Shown here in pieces: positions 1 through 6,607 of a stretch of 16,723 nt of DNA. Within the stretch, counting starts at the first letter, position 1. Every line of letters begins with the position of its first letter. A model generated the notes under the pieces. It was not told the origin of the DNA and did no database searches. It worked only from the letters and a program-made list of their open reading frames with translations. The DNA lies in assembly GCA_002310095.1 (NCBI GenBank), contig DBYH01000023.1, positions 1-16,723 on the forward strand, in the 5' to 3' direction. The DNA comes from Firmicutes bacterium UBA1191. GTDB taxonomy: Bacteria; Bacillota; Clostridia; Peptostreptococcales; Anaerovoracaceae. Made by a program: the position numbers and the translations under genes.

Positions 1-123
1 CAAATAGATCCTGCAAACCCCGATTTGTCTGCCTTTGCAAATCCATTCTTGACGGGGGCAAGTAACTACGTCCGCTCCGCGCACAAAGAAAAGAGGCGCC
101 GCATGATTGCGACACCTCTTTGA
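1..123 (+). other. Left-edge region; possible 3' tail of an unidentified gene
   Basis: No gene can be named here. Plus-strand frame 1 is open from the window edge to a TGA at 121-123 and would encode a 40-residue tail containing DPANPDLSAFANPFLTGA. Its last 12 codons lie inside the terminator hairpin at 90-121, which suggests they are not real coding sequence. Frame 3 offers a competing tail that ends ILDGGK with TAA at 63-65, just before the hairpin; this would be a natural place for a convergent gene to end. I cannot choose between a short gene tail and non-coding DNA. Confidence 0.2.
90..121 (-). terminator. Rho-independent terminator after the hydantoinase gene
   Basis: Read on the minus strand, 121-109 and 102-90 form a 13-bp stem with two G-U pairs and a 6-base loop. 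A U-rich run (TCTTTGTG) follows. On the plus strand the same two positions are C-A mismatches, so the structure is built for minus-strand RNA. It begins 26 bases after the dihydropyrimidinase stop codon. Confidence 0.8.
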
Positions 124-147
124 TTGATAGATCAGTGTTACTGAAGC

Positions 148-1575
148 TTAGAAAGTAGGTCCCTTGTGGTGAACTTTCTTCTGCTTAACGAACTGGCCTG
201 CGCCCTGCTTGCCGACGAAGTCTTTGCCGTCGAATACCAGCTTGCCGTGGCTGAATACTGCGCAAGGATATCCTTTGCACTCAACGCCTTCCCAAACAGT
301 GTGGTCCAGAGCACCATGCTGATTCTTCTTGTTGTTGATAACAACGTTCTTCTTAGGATCGTAAACTACGATATCAGCATCGAGGCCAACTTCGATCGCG
401 CCCTTGCAGTAGTCCATACCGAACAGCTTAGCCTGGTTCGTAGCAGCGATTTCTACTGCCTTGTTGAACGTGATCTTGCCCTTGTTAGCTTCAGACAGGA
501 TGAATGGATACATGTTCTCAACACCAGCGCATCCATTAGGAATGGTTGTGAAGTTGCCCTTCTTGCCATCCTTTGTCTTCTTGCCCCAATCCTTTTCCTT
601 CTTCAGGAACGGACAGTGGTCAGTTGACAGTGTTGAAATAACGCCGTTTCTGATTCCATCCCAAAGAGCATCCTTGGATTCTTTGCCCTTCATTGGAGGT
701 GAGCATACAAAGTCCTGCGGACGGAGTTTGAATTCCGGTCTGCCGTCTCTGTAAACTTCCTTAGTGAAGTAGAGGTACTGTGGGCATGTCTCTGCGAAGA
801 TTGGATAACCCTCTGCTCTTGCCTTTGCAACAGCAGCAACACCCTGAGCGTTGTCCAGATGTACGATGTACAGAGGCGCGCCTGCCATCTTGGCCAGGTT
901 GATAGCTCTTTCATCAGCTTCACCGGCAACAGCCTCATTCTTTGACATGTAGTGATACCAAGGTGAAATCTTCTTCTCGCCCAGATACTTCTTAACGAGG
1001 TAGTCATTTACGTTCTTGTTCTCTGCGTGTACACCTACCAGTGCGCCGATTTCTTTAGCTTTGCAGAGAGTTGCATAGAACTGACCATCGTCAACGCCGA
1101 AATCATAAACCATGAATACCTTGAAGGAGGTTACGCCTTTCTTGACAACCTCTTCCATGTCGTCCAGCATTTCCTGTGTTGTTACATCGCCTACGCCCAT
1201 GTGGATGGAGTAGTCAACAGCAGGTCCCTGTGATTTTGCCAGTTTCAGTTTCTCGTCCAGGAACTTTGACATCTTCACGCCTACAGGCTGTGTTTCAAAG
1301 TTGATGATCGTTGTTGTTCCGCCGCAGGCAGCAGCTCTTGTGCCTGTGAAGTAATCGTCTGTTGAAATCGTTCCGCCGAATGGCATCGCCATATGGGTAT
1401 GACCATCAATAGCGCCAGGCAGTACCAGCTTGCCCTTCGCGTCAACGACTTCTGTACCTGCGTCAGGTTTCAGATTCGTTCCGATCGCGGAAATCTTGCC
1501 GTTTGTTACAGCAACGTCAGCCTTGAATGTGCTTTTCGCTGTTACAACTTTTCCGCCTTTGATTAAAAGATCCAT
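148..1575 (-). CDS. hydA: Dihydropyrimidinase / D-hydantoinase
   Basis: This is a 475-residue cyclic amidohydrolase, the usual length for the family. It opens the ring of 5,6-dihydropyrimidines or 5-substituted hydantoins to N-carbamoyl amino acids in the cytoplasm. The binuclear-metal ligands expected for the family are visible: H59 and H61 in DGHTHMAMPFGG, K152 (the lysine that is carbamylated) in TSFKVFMVYD, H183 in VHAEN, H239 in IVHLDNAQG and D319 in STDHCPF. Y157 matches the conserved substrate-stabilising tyrosine. The DGHTHMAMPFGG form fits hydantoinases better than allantoinases or dihydroorotases. The start is supported by AAGGAGGG a few bases upstream. It lies downstream of an NCS1 transporter on the same strand, which suggests import followed by ring opening. 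No carbamoylase or beta-ureidopropionase gene is in the window, so the true substrate is open. Confidence 0.93.
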   Translation of the reverse strand: MDLLIKGGKVVTAKSTFKADVAVTNGKISAIGTNLKPDAGTEVVDAKGKLVLPGAIDGHTHMAMPFGGTISTDDYFTGTRAAACGGTTTIINFETQPVGVKMSKFLDEKLKLAKSQGPAVDYSIHMGVGDVTTQEMLDDMEEVVKKGVTSFKVFMVYDFGVDDGQFYATLCKAKEIGALVGVHAENKNVNDYLVKKYLGEKKISPWYHYMSKNEAVAGEADERAINLAKMAGAPLYIVHLDNAQGVAAVAKARAEGYPIFAETCPQYLYFTKEVYRDGRPEFKLRPQDFVCSPPMKGKESKDALWDGIRNGVISTLSTDHCPFLKKEKDWGKKTKDGKKGNFTTIPNGCAGVENMYPFILSEANKGKITFNKAVEIAATNQAKLFGMDYCKGAIEVGLDADIVVYDPKKNVVINNKKNQHGALDHTVWEGVECKGYPCAVFSHGKLVFDGKDFVGKQGAGQFVKQKKVHHKGPTF

Positions 1576-1737
1576 TATTGTCCCTCCTTAGTTAAGAAAG
1601 TAGTTATACAAAGGGCCTTTGATTTCCAAAGGCCCTTGTAGTTTATATAAAGTTTTAACTTAGACTTTATACAGTTGTGAGACTGCGTGAGTCTCGTGAG
1701 ACAAAAGCCTCAAATGTTCTGTTGATCACAGATGAGC
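1576..1737 (-). other. Hairpin-rich intercistronic gap between transporter and hydantoinase
   Basis: This 162-base gap holds no gene. It carries several inverted repeats: an 11-bp stem at 1611-1637, an 8-bp A/T stem TATAAAGT/ACTTTATA at 1646-1671, and overlapping GAGACT/AGTCTC and GTCTC/GAGAC repeats at 1679-1702. The strong hydA ribosome binding site (AAGGAGGG on the minus strand) lies at the 1576 end. The repeats could set the transporter:enzyme expression ratio by partial termination or RNA processing, or hide a separate hydA promoter. I could not identify a convincing -35/-10 pair. Confidence 0.6.
1611..1637 (-). terminator. Intercistronic hairpin, possible attenuator-type terminator
   Basis: A perfect 11-bp stem (1611-1621 with 1627-1637, 5-base loop) made of AAGGGCCTTTG and its complement. 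On the minus strand it is followed by TGTATAAC, a poor U-tract. It therefore looks more like a leaky terminator or an mRNA-stabilising or processing hairpin than a full stop between the transporter and hydA. Confidence 0.5.
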
Positions 1738-3309
1738 TTACGCAGCTCTCTTTGTGAATGCTTCGTGCTCTTCCTCAGTTACGTATGAGTTTCCAGCCAG
1801 GCTCGTCTTCATCAGGATGATGTAGAGGATGAAGGCTACGAAGAATGACCATACGTAGTTGATTGAGTTAACGAATGAGAAGAACGCACCGGAAGCTCCG
1901 AAGTAGAGCAGCAGTGGCAGGATAAATGCGCATACCCATGAAATAACTGCAGCCCAGTTCCAGCCGCCTGAGTACCAGTATCTTCCTTCCTTACCCTTGA
2001 ACAGGTCGTTAACGTCGATTCTCTGCTTCTTAACGATCCAGTAGTCAGCGATCAGGATAGCAGCGATAGGTGACAGGATAGTACCATAAGCGTTCATCCA
2101 AGTGAAGTACGCAGCACCATTACCATAAATCCACCATGCCTGCAGGATGAAGAATGCGAACAGGATAGTAACAACAACGCCAGCCTTGTAGCTGATCTTC
2201 TTAGGGTTGATGTTAGCAATTCCGTTTGCAGGAGCAACTACGTTAGCAGCTACGCAAGTAGTGATTGTAGCAGCTACAGTACCAAGTGCTGAAATCAGTA
2301 CTACGATAGGGTTGCTCAGGTGATACAGAACGTCTGTCGGGTTGAACATTGCCTCTCCGAACGCAACCTTTGAAGCCTGAGCATAGTATGCACCAACGAA
2401 TGCGCAGAACGCCATTGGGATAGGCATACCAAGCATCTGGCCCCAGAACTGATCTTTCTGTGATCTTGCGTATCTGGAGAAGTCAGGAATATTCAGAGCC
2501 AGCGTAGCCCAGAATGCGATGTTACCCATGAGACCTCCCATGTATACCATCCACCAGCCGCCGTTGGCTGCTACCAGTTCATCGTCGTTGCCCATTGCCA
2601 TTACTTCCCAGAATCCCATATCCTTGCGAACAAGCATGTAGGACCAGATCAGCAGTGCGATCATAACGATGATCAGGATCGGGCCGCCCCAGTTCTGGAT
2701 GAACTTAATTCTATCCATGCCGTGGTAAGCTACCCACCAGATGAAGAGCATGAAGATTATGTAGCCGATGAATGTGCCGGCGTGAGCTGGCTGCATTCCG
2801 CCCCATGAAGGAAGGTTCATCATCCATTCAGTATCAGCAAACTTCTTGATAAATACGCCGATGATGGCGCTGACGGCACCGCCGCCTACCCAAGCCTGTA
2901 CTGAACACCATCCGCAAGCGGTGAGTGCCCTCAGCAGTGCCGGGATCTGAGCTCCGATGGAGCCGAATGTCAGTCTTGCGAAGAGTGGGAACGGAATACC
3001 ATACTTAGTACCAATGTTGGAGTTCAACTGAATTGGAATAAGGATGGCGATGTTTCCCAGCGCTACGTTCAGTACTGACAGCCATGGGGATACGCCCATG
3101 CCGATGAGTCCTGATGCCAGTGAGAGGGATGGGATACAAATCGACATACCAACCCACAGCATCGTGATGTTGTACGTGGTCCATTTTCTTTCAGCTACGG
3201 TCGTAGGCTTCAGGTCCTCGTTGTAGTATGAGGAAGCCTGCAGCTCCGCACGTGCTTCTTCTGAAAGTTCAAACAGGCCGTTCGTCTCAACTTGTGTGTA
3301 AGTTGCCAT
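1738..3309 (-). CDS. NCS1 family nucleobase/hydantoin-type cation symporter
   Basis: A 523-residue polytopic membrane protein of the NCS1 (nucleobase:cation symporter-1) family, which includes Mhp1 hydantoin, PucI allantoin and uracil/cytosine permeases. The family signature NIPDFSRYA is at 273-281, followed by SQKDQFWGQ. GWCSVQAWVGG at 133-143 resembles the Mhp1 helix that carries its substrate-stacking Trp and binding Gln, here W134 and Q138. IADYWIVKKQRIDVNDLF near the C-terminus is also typical. About 12 hydrophobic helices are expected. GGAGGTG precedes the ATG at a normal distance, and a -10 TATAAT lies about 45 bases upstream. It is the first gene of a unit whose next gene is a hydantoinase, so hydantoin, allantoin, dihydropyrimidine or uracil are all plausible cargo. 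The family call is firm; the substrate is inferred. Confidence 0.92.
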   Translation of the reverse strand: MATYTQVETNGLFELSEEARAELQASSYYNEDLKPTTVAERKWTTYNITMLWVGMSICIPSLSLASGLIGMGVSPWLSVLNVALGNIAILIPIQLNSNIGTKYGIPFPLFARLTFGSIGAQIPALLRALTACGWCSVQAWVGGGAVSAIIGVFIKKFADTEWMMNLPSWGGMQPAHAGTFIGYIIFMLFIWWVAYHGMDRIKFIQNWGGPILIIVMIALLIWSYMLVRKDMGFWEVMAMGNDDELVAANGGWWMVYMGGLMGNIAFWATLALNIPDFSRYARSQKDQFWGQMLGMPIPMAFCAFVGAYYAQASKVAFGEAMFNPTDVLYHLSNPIVVLISALGTVAATITTCVAANVVAPANGIANINPKKISYKAGVVVTILFAFFILQAWWIYGNGAAYFTWMNAYGTILSPIAAILIADYWIVKKQRIDVNDLFKGKEGRYWYSGGWNWAAVISWVCAFILPLLLYFGASGAFFSFVNSINYVWSFFVAFILYIILMKTSLAGNSYVTEEEHEAFTKRAA

Positions 3310-3352
3310 AAAACACCTCCATTTGAAATTAGAAATATATTATTACTCGTAA

Positions 3353-3381
3353 ATTATACTACAAAGTGTGAAAATTGTAAC
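3353..3381 (-). promoter_or_regulatory. Promoter of the NCS1 transporter / hydA unit
   Basis: Read on the minus strand, a perfect -10 TATAAT (3358-3353) is preceded at 17 bases by GTTACA (3381-3376), a 4/6 match to the -35 consensus. The -10 sits in TTTGTAGTATAATTTA, which recurs exactly at the dapA promoter. The predicted leader is about 37 bases, too short for a purine riboswitch. Confidence 0.65.
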
Positions 3382-3403
3382 GTTTTTTTTGTATTTTTTT
3401 ATG

Positions 3404-3409
3404 TATAAT
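3404..3409 (+). promoter_or_regulatory. -10 element of the nth promoter
   Basis: A perfect TATAAT lies 35 bases upstream of the nth ATG, after a T-rich stretch (3383-3400). No good -35 hexamer is found at 16-18 bases. It points away from the transporter promoter, so the 135-base gap 3310-3444 holds divergent promoters. Confidence 0.5.
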
Positions 3410-3444
3410 GTACGTGAAGCAAAGGCAGTCTGAAGGGTGAAAAA

Positions 3445-4116
3445 ATGGCCGGATTATCGAAGAAAAAAGTGAACGAGATTCTGGACCTTCTGAAGGCGGA
3501 ATATCCGGAGGCGGGATGCGCTCTCGTGCACGTAAATGTGTATGAACTGATTATATGCGTGGTCCTCTCCGCGCAGACGACGGACGCAAGCGTGAACAGG
3601 GTTTCGCCGGCTCTATTTGCCGCTTATCCGGACGCGGAGGCCCTGGCCGCGGCGTCCCAGAAAGACGTCGAAGAGATCATCAGAACCATCGGAATGTACA
3701 GGACAAAGTCGAAAAATATCATAGCTCTGGCGAAGGCTCTCTGCGAAAAACACGGCGGTCAGGTGCCTGAAGATTACGATGCCCTGACGGCTCTTCCGGG
3801 GGTGGGAAGAAAGACCGCGAACGTGGTTCTTTCGGTCGGCTTCGGCCATCAGAAAATCGCCGTCGACACTCACGTTTTCAGAGTCTCCCACCGCATCGGA
3901 CTTGCCGGAGAAAAATCGGCAGGAACCAGCGCGAAAACCGCCGGCGAAAAGAATGTCCTGGCCACGGAAAAAGAACTGATGAAGGTGCTGCCCGATGACC
4001 GCTGGACTGAGGCCCACCACAGCCTGATCTGGCACGGCAGGAACTGCTGCACGGCGCGGAATCCGAACTGCGGAGGCTGCCCGATCGAGAAGCTCTGCCG
4101 GAAAGCTGGCTTATAA
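3445..4116 (+). CDS. nth: Endonuclease III (DNA glycosylase/AP lyase)
   Basis: A base-excision repair enzyme that removes oxidised pyrimidines and cleaves the abasic site. The 223-residue protein has the helix-hairpin-helix LPGVGRKTA with catalytic Lys at K123. The catalytic Asp is D141 in VDTHVFRVSHR. A C-terminal [4Fe-4S] motif C202-x6-C209-x2-C212-x5-C218 matches the canonical spacing. LSAQTTD at 41-47 is another family signature. It is slightly longer than E. coli Nth (211 residues), mainly through an Ala/Lys/Gly-rich stretch at about 155-172 between the Asp and the cluster. A GAAGGGTG ribosome binding site precedes the ATG. The gene is monocistronic, ends in a shared bidirectional terminator, and converges with serA. 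Confidence 0.96.
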   Translation: MAGLSKKKVNEILDLLKAEYPEAGCALVHVNVYELIICVVLSAQTTDASVNRVSPALFAAYPDAEALAAASQKDVEEIIRTIGMYRTKSKNIIALAKALCEKHGGQVPEDYDALTALPGVGRKTANVVLSVGFGHQKIAVDTHVFRVSHRIGLAGEKSAGTSAKTAGEKNVLATEKELMKVLPDDRWTEAHHSLIWHGRNCCTARNPNCGGCPIEKLCRKAGL

Positions 4117-4141
4117 GGCATTACAAATAAAGAGGAATAAA

Positions 4142-4166
4142 AAAGAGCGGCTTTGCGCCGCTCTTT
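4142..4166. terminator. Bidirectional terminator between nth and serA
   Basis: A perfect 10-bp stem AAAGAGCGGC / GCCGCTCTTT with a 5-base loop. On the minus strand it continues into a run of T (TTTTTTATT), a textbook terminator for serA. On the plus strand it is followed by TTTGATGCTTTT, adequate for nth. It sits between the two convergent stop codons. Confidence 0.88.
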
Positions 4167-4182
4167 GATGCTTTTGCATATA

Positions 4183-5319
4183 CTAGAGAATTCTCTCTCT
4201 GATCACGCCCGCTACGTGCAGGTCGATGGTCTTGTCCTCCAGATCCGCCAGGATGTAGGAGTACTCGCCCTTTGTCTCGGAAACCACATCCGACAGCTCC
4301 AGCTGGTTCAGCTTGAACATAACGTCTGATTCAGCGTTGGCTTTGCAGATGACCGAAAGGCGAGGGCAGTCCTTCTTAGGTCCCAGGCTTACGTTAGGCA
4401 TGTTGACCGAGTTTCTGATGTTTCCGTTCTCGATGTAGTCCATAACCTGAGTCACTGCCATGGTCGCGCAGTTGTCCTCGGCCTCCGCCGATGAAGCTCC
4501 AAGGTGAGGGAATACGATGATGCCCGGCTCGTCTGAATTGAGAACCGCGTCATCAGCGAAGTCCGTAACGTACTTGGCGACCTTGCCTGAAGCGAGAGCC
4601 GCAAGCAGATCGTCGTCGTTCATCAGTTTGTCACGGGCGAAGTTCAGGAAGATGACGCCGTCCTTCATCTGAGCGAAAGCCTCAGCGTTCATCATGCCCT
4701 TTGTCGCGTCGTTCGCAGGTACGTGTATTGAAATGTAATCGCATTCCGGATAGAGCTTCGCCAGGTCGTCAACGATCGTGACCTCAGCAGGGAGCTGAGC
4801 CTTCAGTTCGTCTGTGAGGAAAGCGTCATATCCAATAACATTCATTCCCAGAGCCAGGGCCGAGTCGGCTACCAGACGGCCGATGGCGCCCAGTCCGATG
4901 ATTCCCAGAGTCTTGCCCAGGATCTCAGTGCCGGCGAACTGGCCTTTGCCCTTCTCGATCTGAGGGCCTACGTCCGTGCTGCCCTTGAGGGTCTTCGCCC
5001 AGGCGATTCCTTCAGGCACATTGCGGGCCGCCAGGATCATTCCGCATATGCACAGTTCCTTTACGGCGTTGGCGTTAGCTCCCGGGGCGTTGAAGACTAC
5101 GATGCCTTTTTCGCTGCATCTGTCTACAGGAACGTTGTTTGTTCCGGCGCCCGCTCTGCCGATGGCCAGCAGCTCATCCGAGAATTCCATGTCGTGCAGG
5201 TCGTAGCTTCTGAGGATGATGCCGTGAGCGTCGCCCTGATTCTCGAGAACCTCATAGTCATCAGTGAGCTTATCGAGACCGACAGGAGAGATTTTGTTGA
5301 ATGTTCCGATTTTGTACAT
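4183..5319 (-). CDS. serA: D-3-phosphoglycerate dehydrogenase
   Basis: It oxidises 3-phosphoglycerate to 3-phosphohydroxypyruvate with NAD, the first step of serine synthesis. The 378-residue protein has an N-terminal substrate-binding half, RAGAGTNNVPVD at 55-66, the nucleotide-binding G142-L-G144-A-I-G147, a catalytic Arg in NFARD (R229) and a catalytic His in FPHLGAS (H272). About 60 C-terminal residues resemble an ACT regulatory domain. The frame extends upstream to 5364, but the start at 5319 (MYKIGTF) is preferred: AGAGGTG lies 6 bases upstream of it, and the extra 15 residues would translate a GC palindrome in the leader. The usual catalytic Glu of a 'DVFxxEP' motif appears as Asp (D257 in TDFADD), which I recall also in other clostridial short SerA proteins. 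The partner serC is divergent. serB is not in the window. Confidence 0.92.
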   Translation of the reverse strand: MYKIGTFNKISPVGLDKLTDDYEVLENQGDAHGIILRSYDLHDMEFSDELLAIGRAGAGTNNVPVDRCSEKGIVVFNAPGANANAVKELCICGMILAARNVPEGIAWAKTLKGSTDVGPQIEKGKGQFAGTEILGKTLGIIGLGAIGRLVADSALALGMNVIGYDAFLTDELKAQLPAEVTIVDDLAKLYPECDYISIHVPANDATKGMMNAEAFAQMKDGVIFLNFARDKLMNDDDLLAALASGKVAKYVTDFADDAVLNSDEPGIIVFPHLGASSAEAEDNCATMAVTQVMDYIENGNIRNSVNMPNVSLGPKKDCPRLSVICKANAESDVMFKLNQLELSDVVSETKGEYSYILADLEDKTIDLHVAGVIRERIL

Positions 5320-5346
5320 GTAATTCACCTCTTTATCTGTATTTCG

Positions 5347-5360
5347 CCGGCCGCGGCCGG
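5347..5360 (-). other. GC palindrome in the serA 5' leader
   Basis: CCGGCCGCGGCCGG is a perfect 14-base palindrome able to form a 5-bp stem with a CGCG loop. In serA mRNA it lies near the predicted 5' end and 14 bases upstream of the ribosome binding site. On the plus strand it is followed by ACATTTTTT, the form of a short intrinsic terminator, but no plus-strand gene ends here. It may stabilise the serA leader or stop antisense transcription. Confidence 0.5.
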
Positions 5361-5382
5361 ACATTTTTTCTGCTCAAAAATG

Positions 5383-5411
5383 ATTCTAACATAAATGGTG
5401 CAAAATATGAA
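5383..5411 (-). promoter_or_regulatory. serA promoter
   Basis: On the minus strand, TTCATA (5411-5406, 4/6 to the -35 consensus) and TAGAAT (5388-5383) are separated by 17 bases. A TG one base before the -10 makes it an extended -10 (TGtTAGAAT). The leader would be about 55 bases and contains the palindrome at 5347-5360. Confidence 0.6.
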
Positions 5412-5448
5412 TAAAAAACAAAATCCGCACACAAAAAATACAGGTCCG

Positions 5449-5457
5449 TGATATAAT
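5449..5457 (+). promoter_or_regulatory. serC promoter (extended -10)
   Basis: TGaTATAAT is a perfect extended -10; there is no good -35. Transcription would start near 5464, giving a leader of about 55 bases. The in-frame ATG at 5456 overlaps the -10 box itself, so it cannot be the translation start; this supports the ATG at 5519. Confidence 0.65.
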
Positions 5458-5518
5458 GAAATCGCACAAAAGCGCATACAATTCCTACAGACTAATAACA
5501 TATACGGAGGTAACAGTA

Positions 5519-6607
5519 ATGAAAGAAAGAGCTTACAACTTTTCGGCAGGCCCATCGATGCTACCGGAAGAAGTCATCAGAGACGTAGCGGACAATCTGC
5601 TTAACTACCACGAGTGCGGTGAGTCAGTAATGGAGATGTCCCACAGATCAGCGGAGTTCAAGGCGATCCTGGCCGACGCTGAAGCGGATCTCAGAGACAT
5701 CATGAACATTCCGGACAACTACAAAGTGCTGTTCGTCCAGGGCGGAGGAACGCTCCAGTTCGCCATGGTGCCGCTGAATCTGGCTGTAAACACGAAGAAG
5801 ATAGACTTTATTCTTACTGGAAACTGGGCCAAGAAGGCATATCAGGAAGCCGTCAAGATGGGTTATGACACCAAGGTCGTCGCCTCATCGGAGGACGAAA
5901 CTTTCACCTATATTCCTGAGGTGAAGAAGGAAGACTTCAGACCGGACGCGGACTACGTGCACATCTGCTTCAACAACACGATCTACGGAACACACTATCC
6001 GTACATTCCTGACACGGGTGACGTTCCTCTCGTAGCGGACATGTCGTCATGCATCCTCTCAGAGGAAGTCGACGTTACGAAGTTCGGAATCATCTGGGCG
6101 GGCGTGCAGAAGAACATCGCTCCTTCAGGAGTAGCCATCGCCATCGTCAGAGAGGACCTGATCGGCAAGGCTGCCGCGGATATTCCTACTTATCTTGACT
6201 ACAAGGTACACGCGGACAACGATTCGGCCTACAACACTCCGAACTGCTTCTCGATTTACGTGGCGGGCGAAGTGTTCAAGTACCTGAAGAGAAACGGCGG
6301 ACTGGCGGCCATGAACGAGAAGAATGTCGCAAAGGCAGCCAAGCTCTACGATTACATCGACGGCAGCGGATACTACAAGTGCCCTGTAAGGAAGCAGGAC
6401 AGATCCCTGATGAACGTCGTATTCGTAATCGGCGACACTGACGTCGAGAAGAAGTTCGTAGCTGAAGCCAAGGCGGCGGGCCTGCACAATCTGGGCGGTC
6501 ACAGATCCATCGGCGGCATGAGAGCATCGATCTACAACGCCATGCCGGCTGAAGGAATCGACGCTCTGATAGAATTCATGGAGAAATTCAAGGCGGACAA
6601 TGCTTAA
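5519..6607 (+). CDS. serC: Phosphoserine aminotransferase
   Basis: A PLP-dependent class V aminotransferase that converts 3-phosphohydroxypyruvate plus glutamate to O-phosphoserine. The 362-residue length equals that of E. coli SerC. NFSAGPSMLPEEV at 7-19 is the family N-terminal signature, and the PLP lysine is K198 in GVQKNIAPSG, the same number as in E. coli. GGGTLQF at 75-81 binds the cofactor phosphate, and GGHRSIGGMRASIYNA is the C-terminal signature. The start at 5519 has GGAGG eight bases upstream (5506-5510). An upstream in-frame ATG at 5456 lies in the promoter. The last 8 bases overlap the next gene, a D,D-carboxypeptidase, implying translational coupling. Confidence 0.96.
   Translation: MKERAYNFSAGPSMLPEEVIRDVADNLLNYHECGESVMEMSHRSAEFKAILADAEADLRDIMNIPDNYKVLFVQGGGTLQFAMVPLNLAVNTKKIDFILTGNWAKKAYQEAVKMGYDTKVVASSEDETFTYIPEVKKEDFRPDADYVHICFNNTIYGTHYPYIPDTGDVPLVADMSSCILSEEVDVTKFGIIWAGVQKNIAPSGVAIAIVREDLIGKAAADIPTYLDYKVHADNDSAYNTPNCFSIYVAGEVFKYLKRNGGLAAMNEKNVAKAAKLYDYIDGSGYYKCPVRKQDRSLMNVVFVIGDTDVEKKFVAEAKAAGLHNLGGHRSIGGMRASIYNAMPAEGIDALIEFMEKFKADNA

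Noticed and set aside
3310..3352. Purine riboswitch upstream of the nucleobase-type transporter
   Set aside because: The leader is only about 40 bases and shows none of the paired helices or conserved loops of purine aptamers.
5320..5364. Longer N-terminus for SerA starting at 5364
   Set aside because: The extra residues translate the leader palindrome, while a good ribosome binding site fits the start at 5319.
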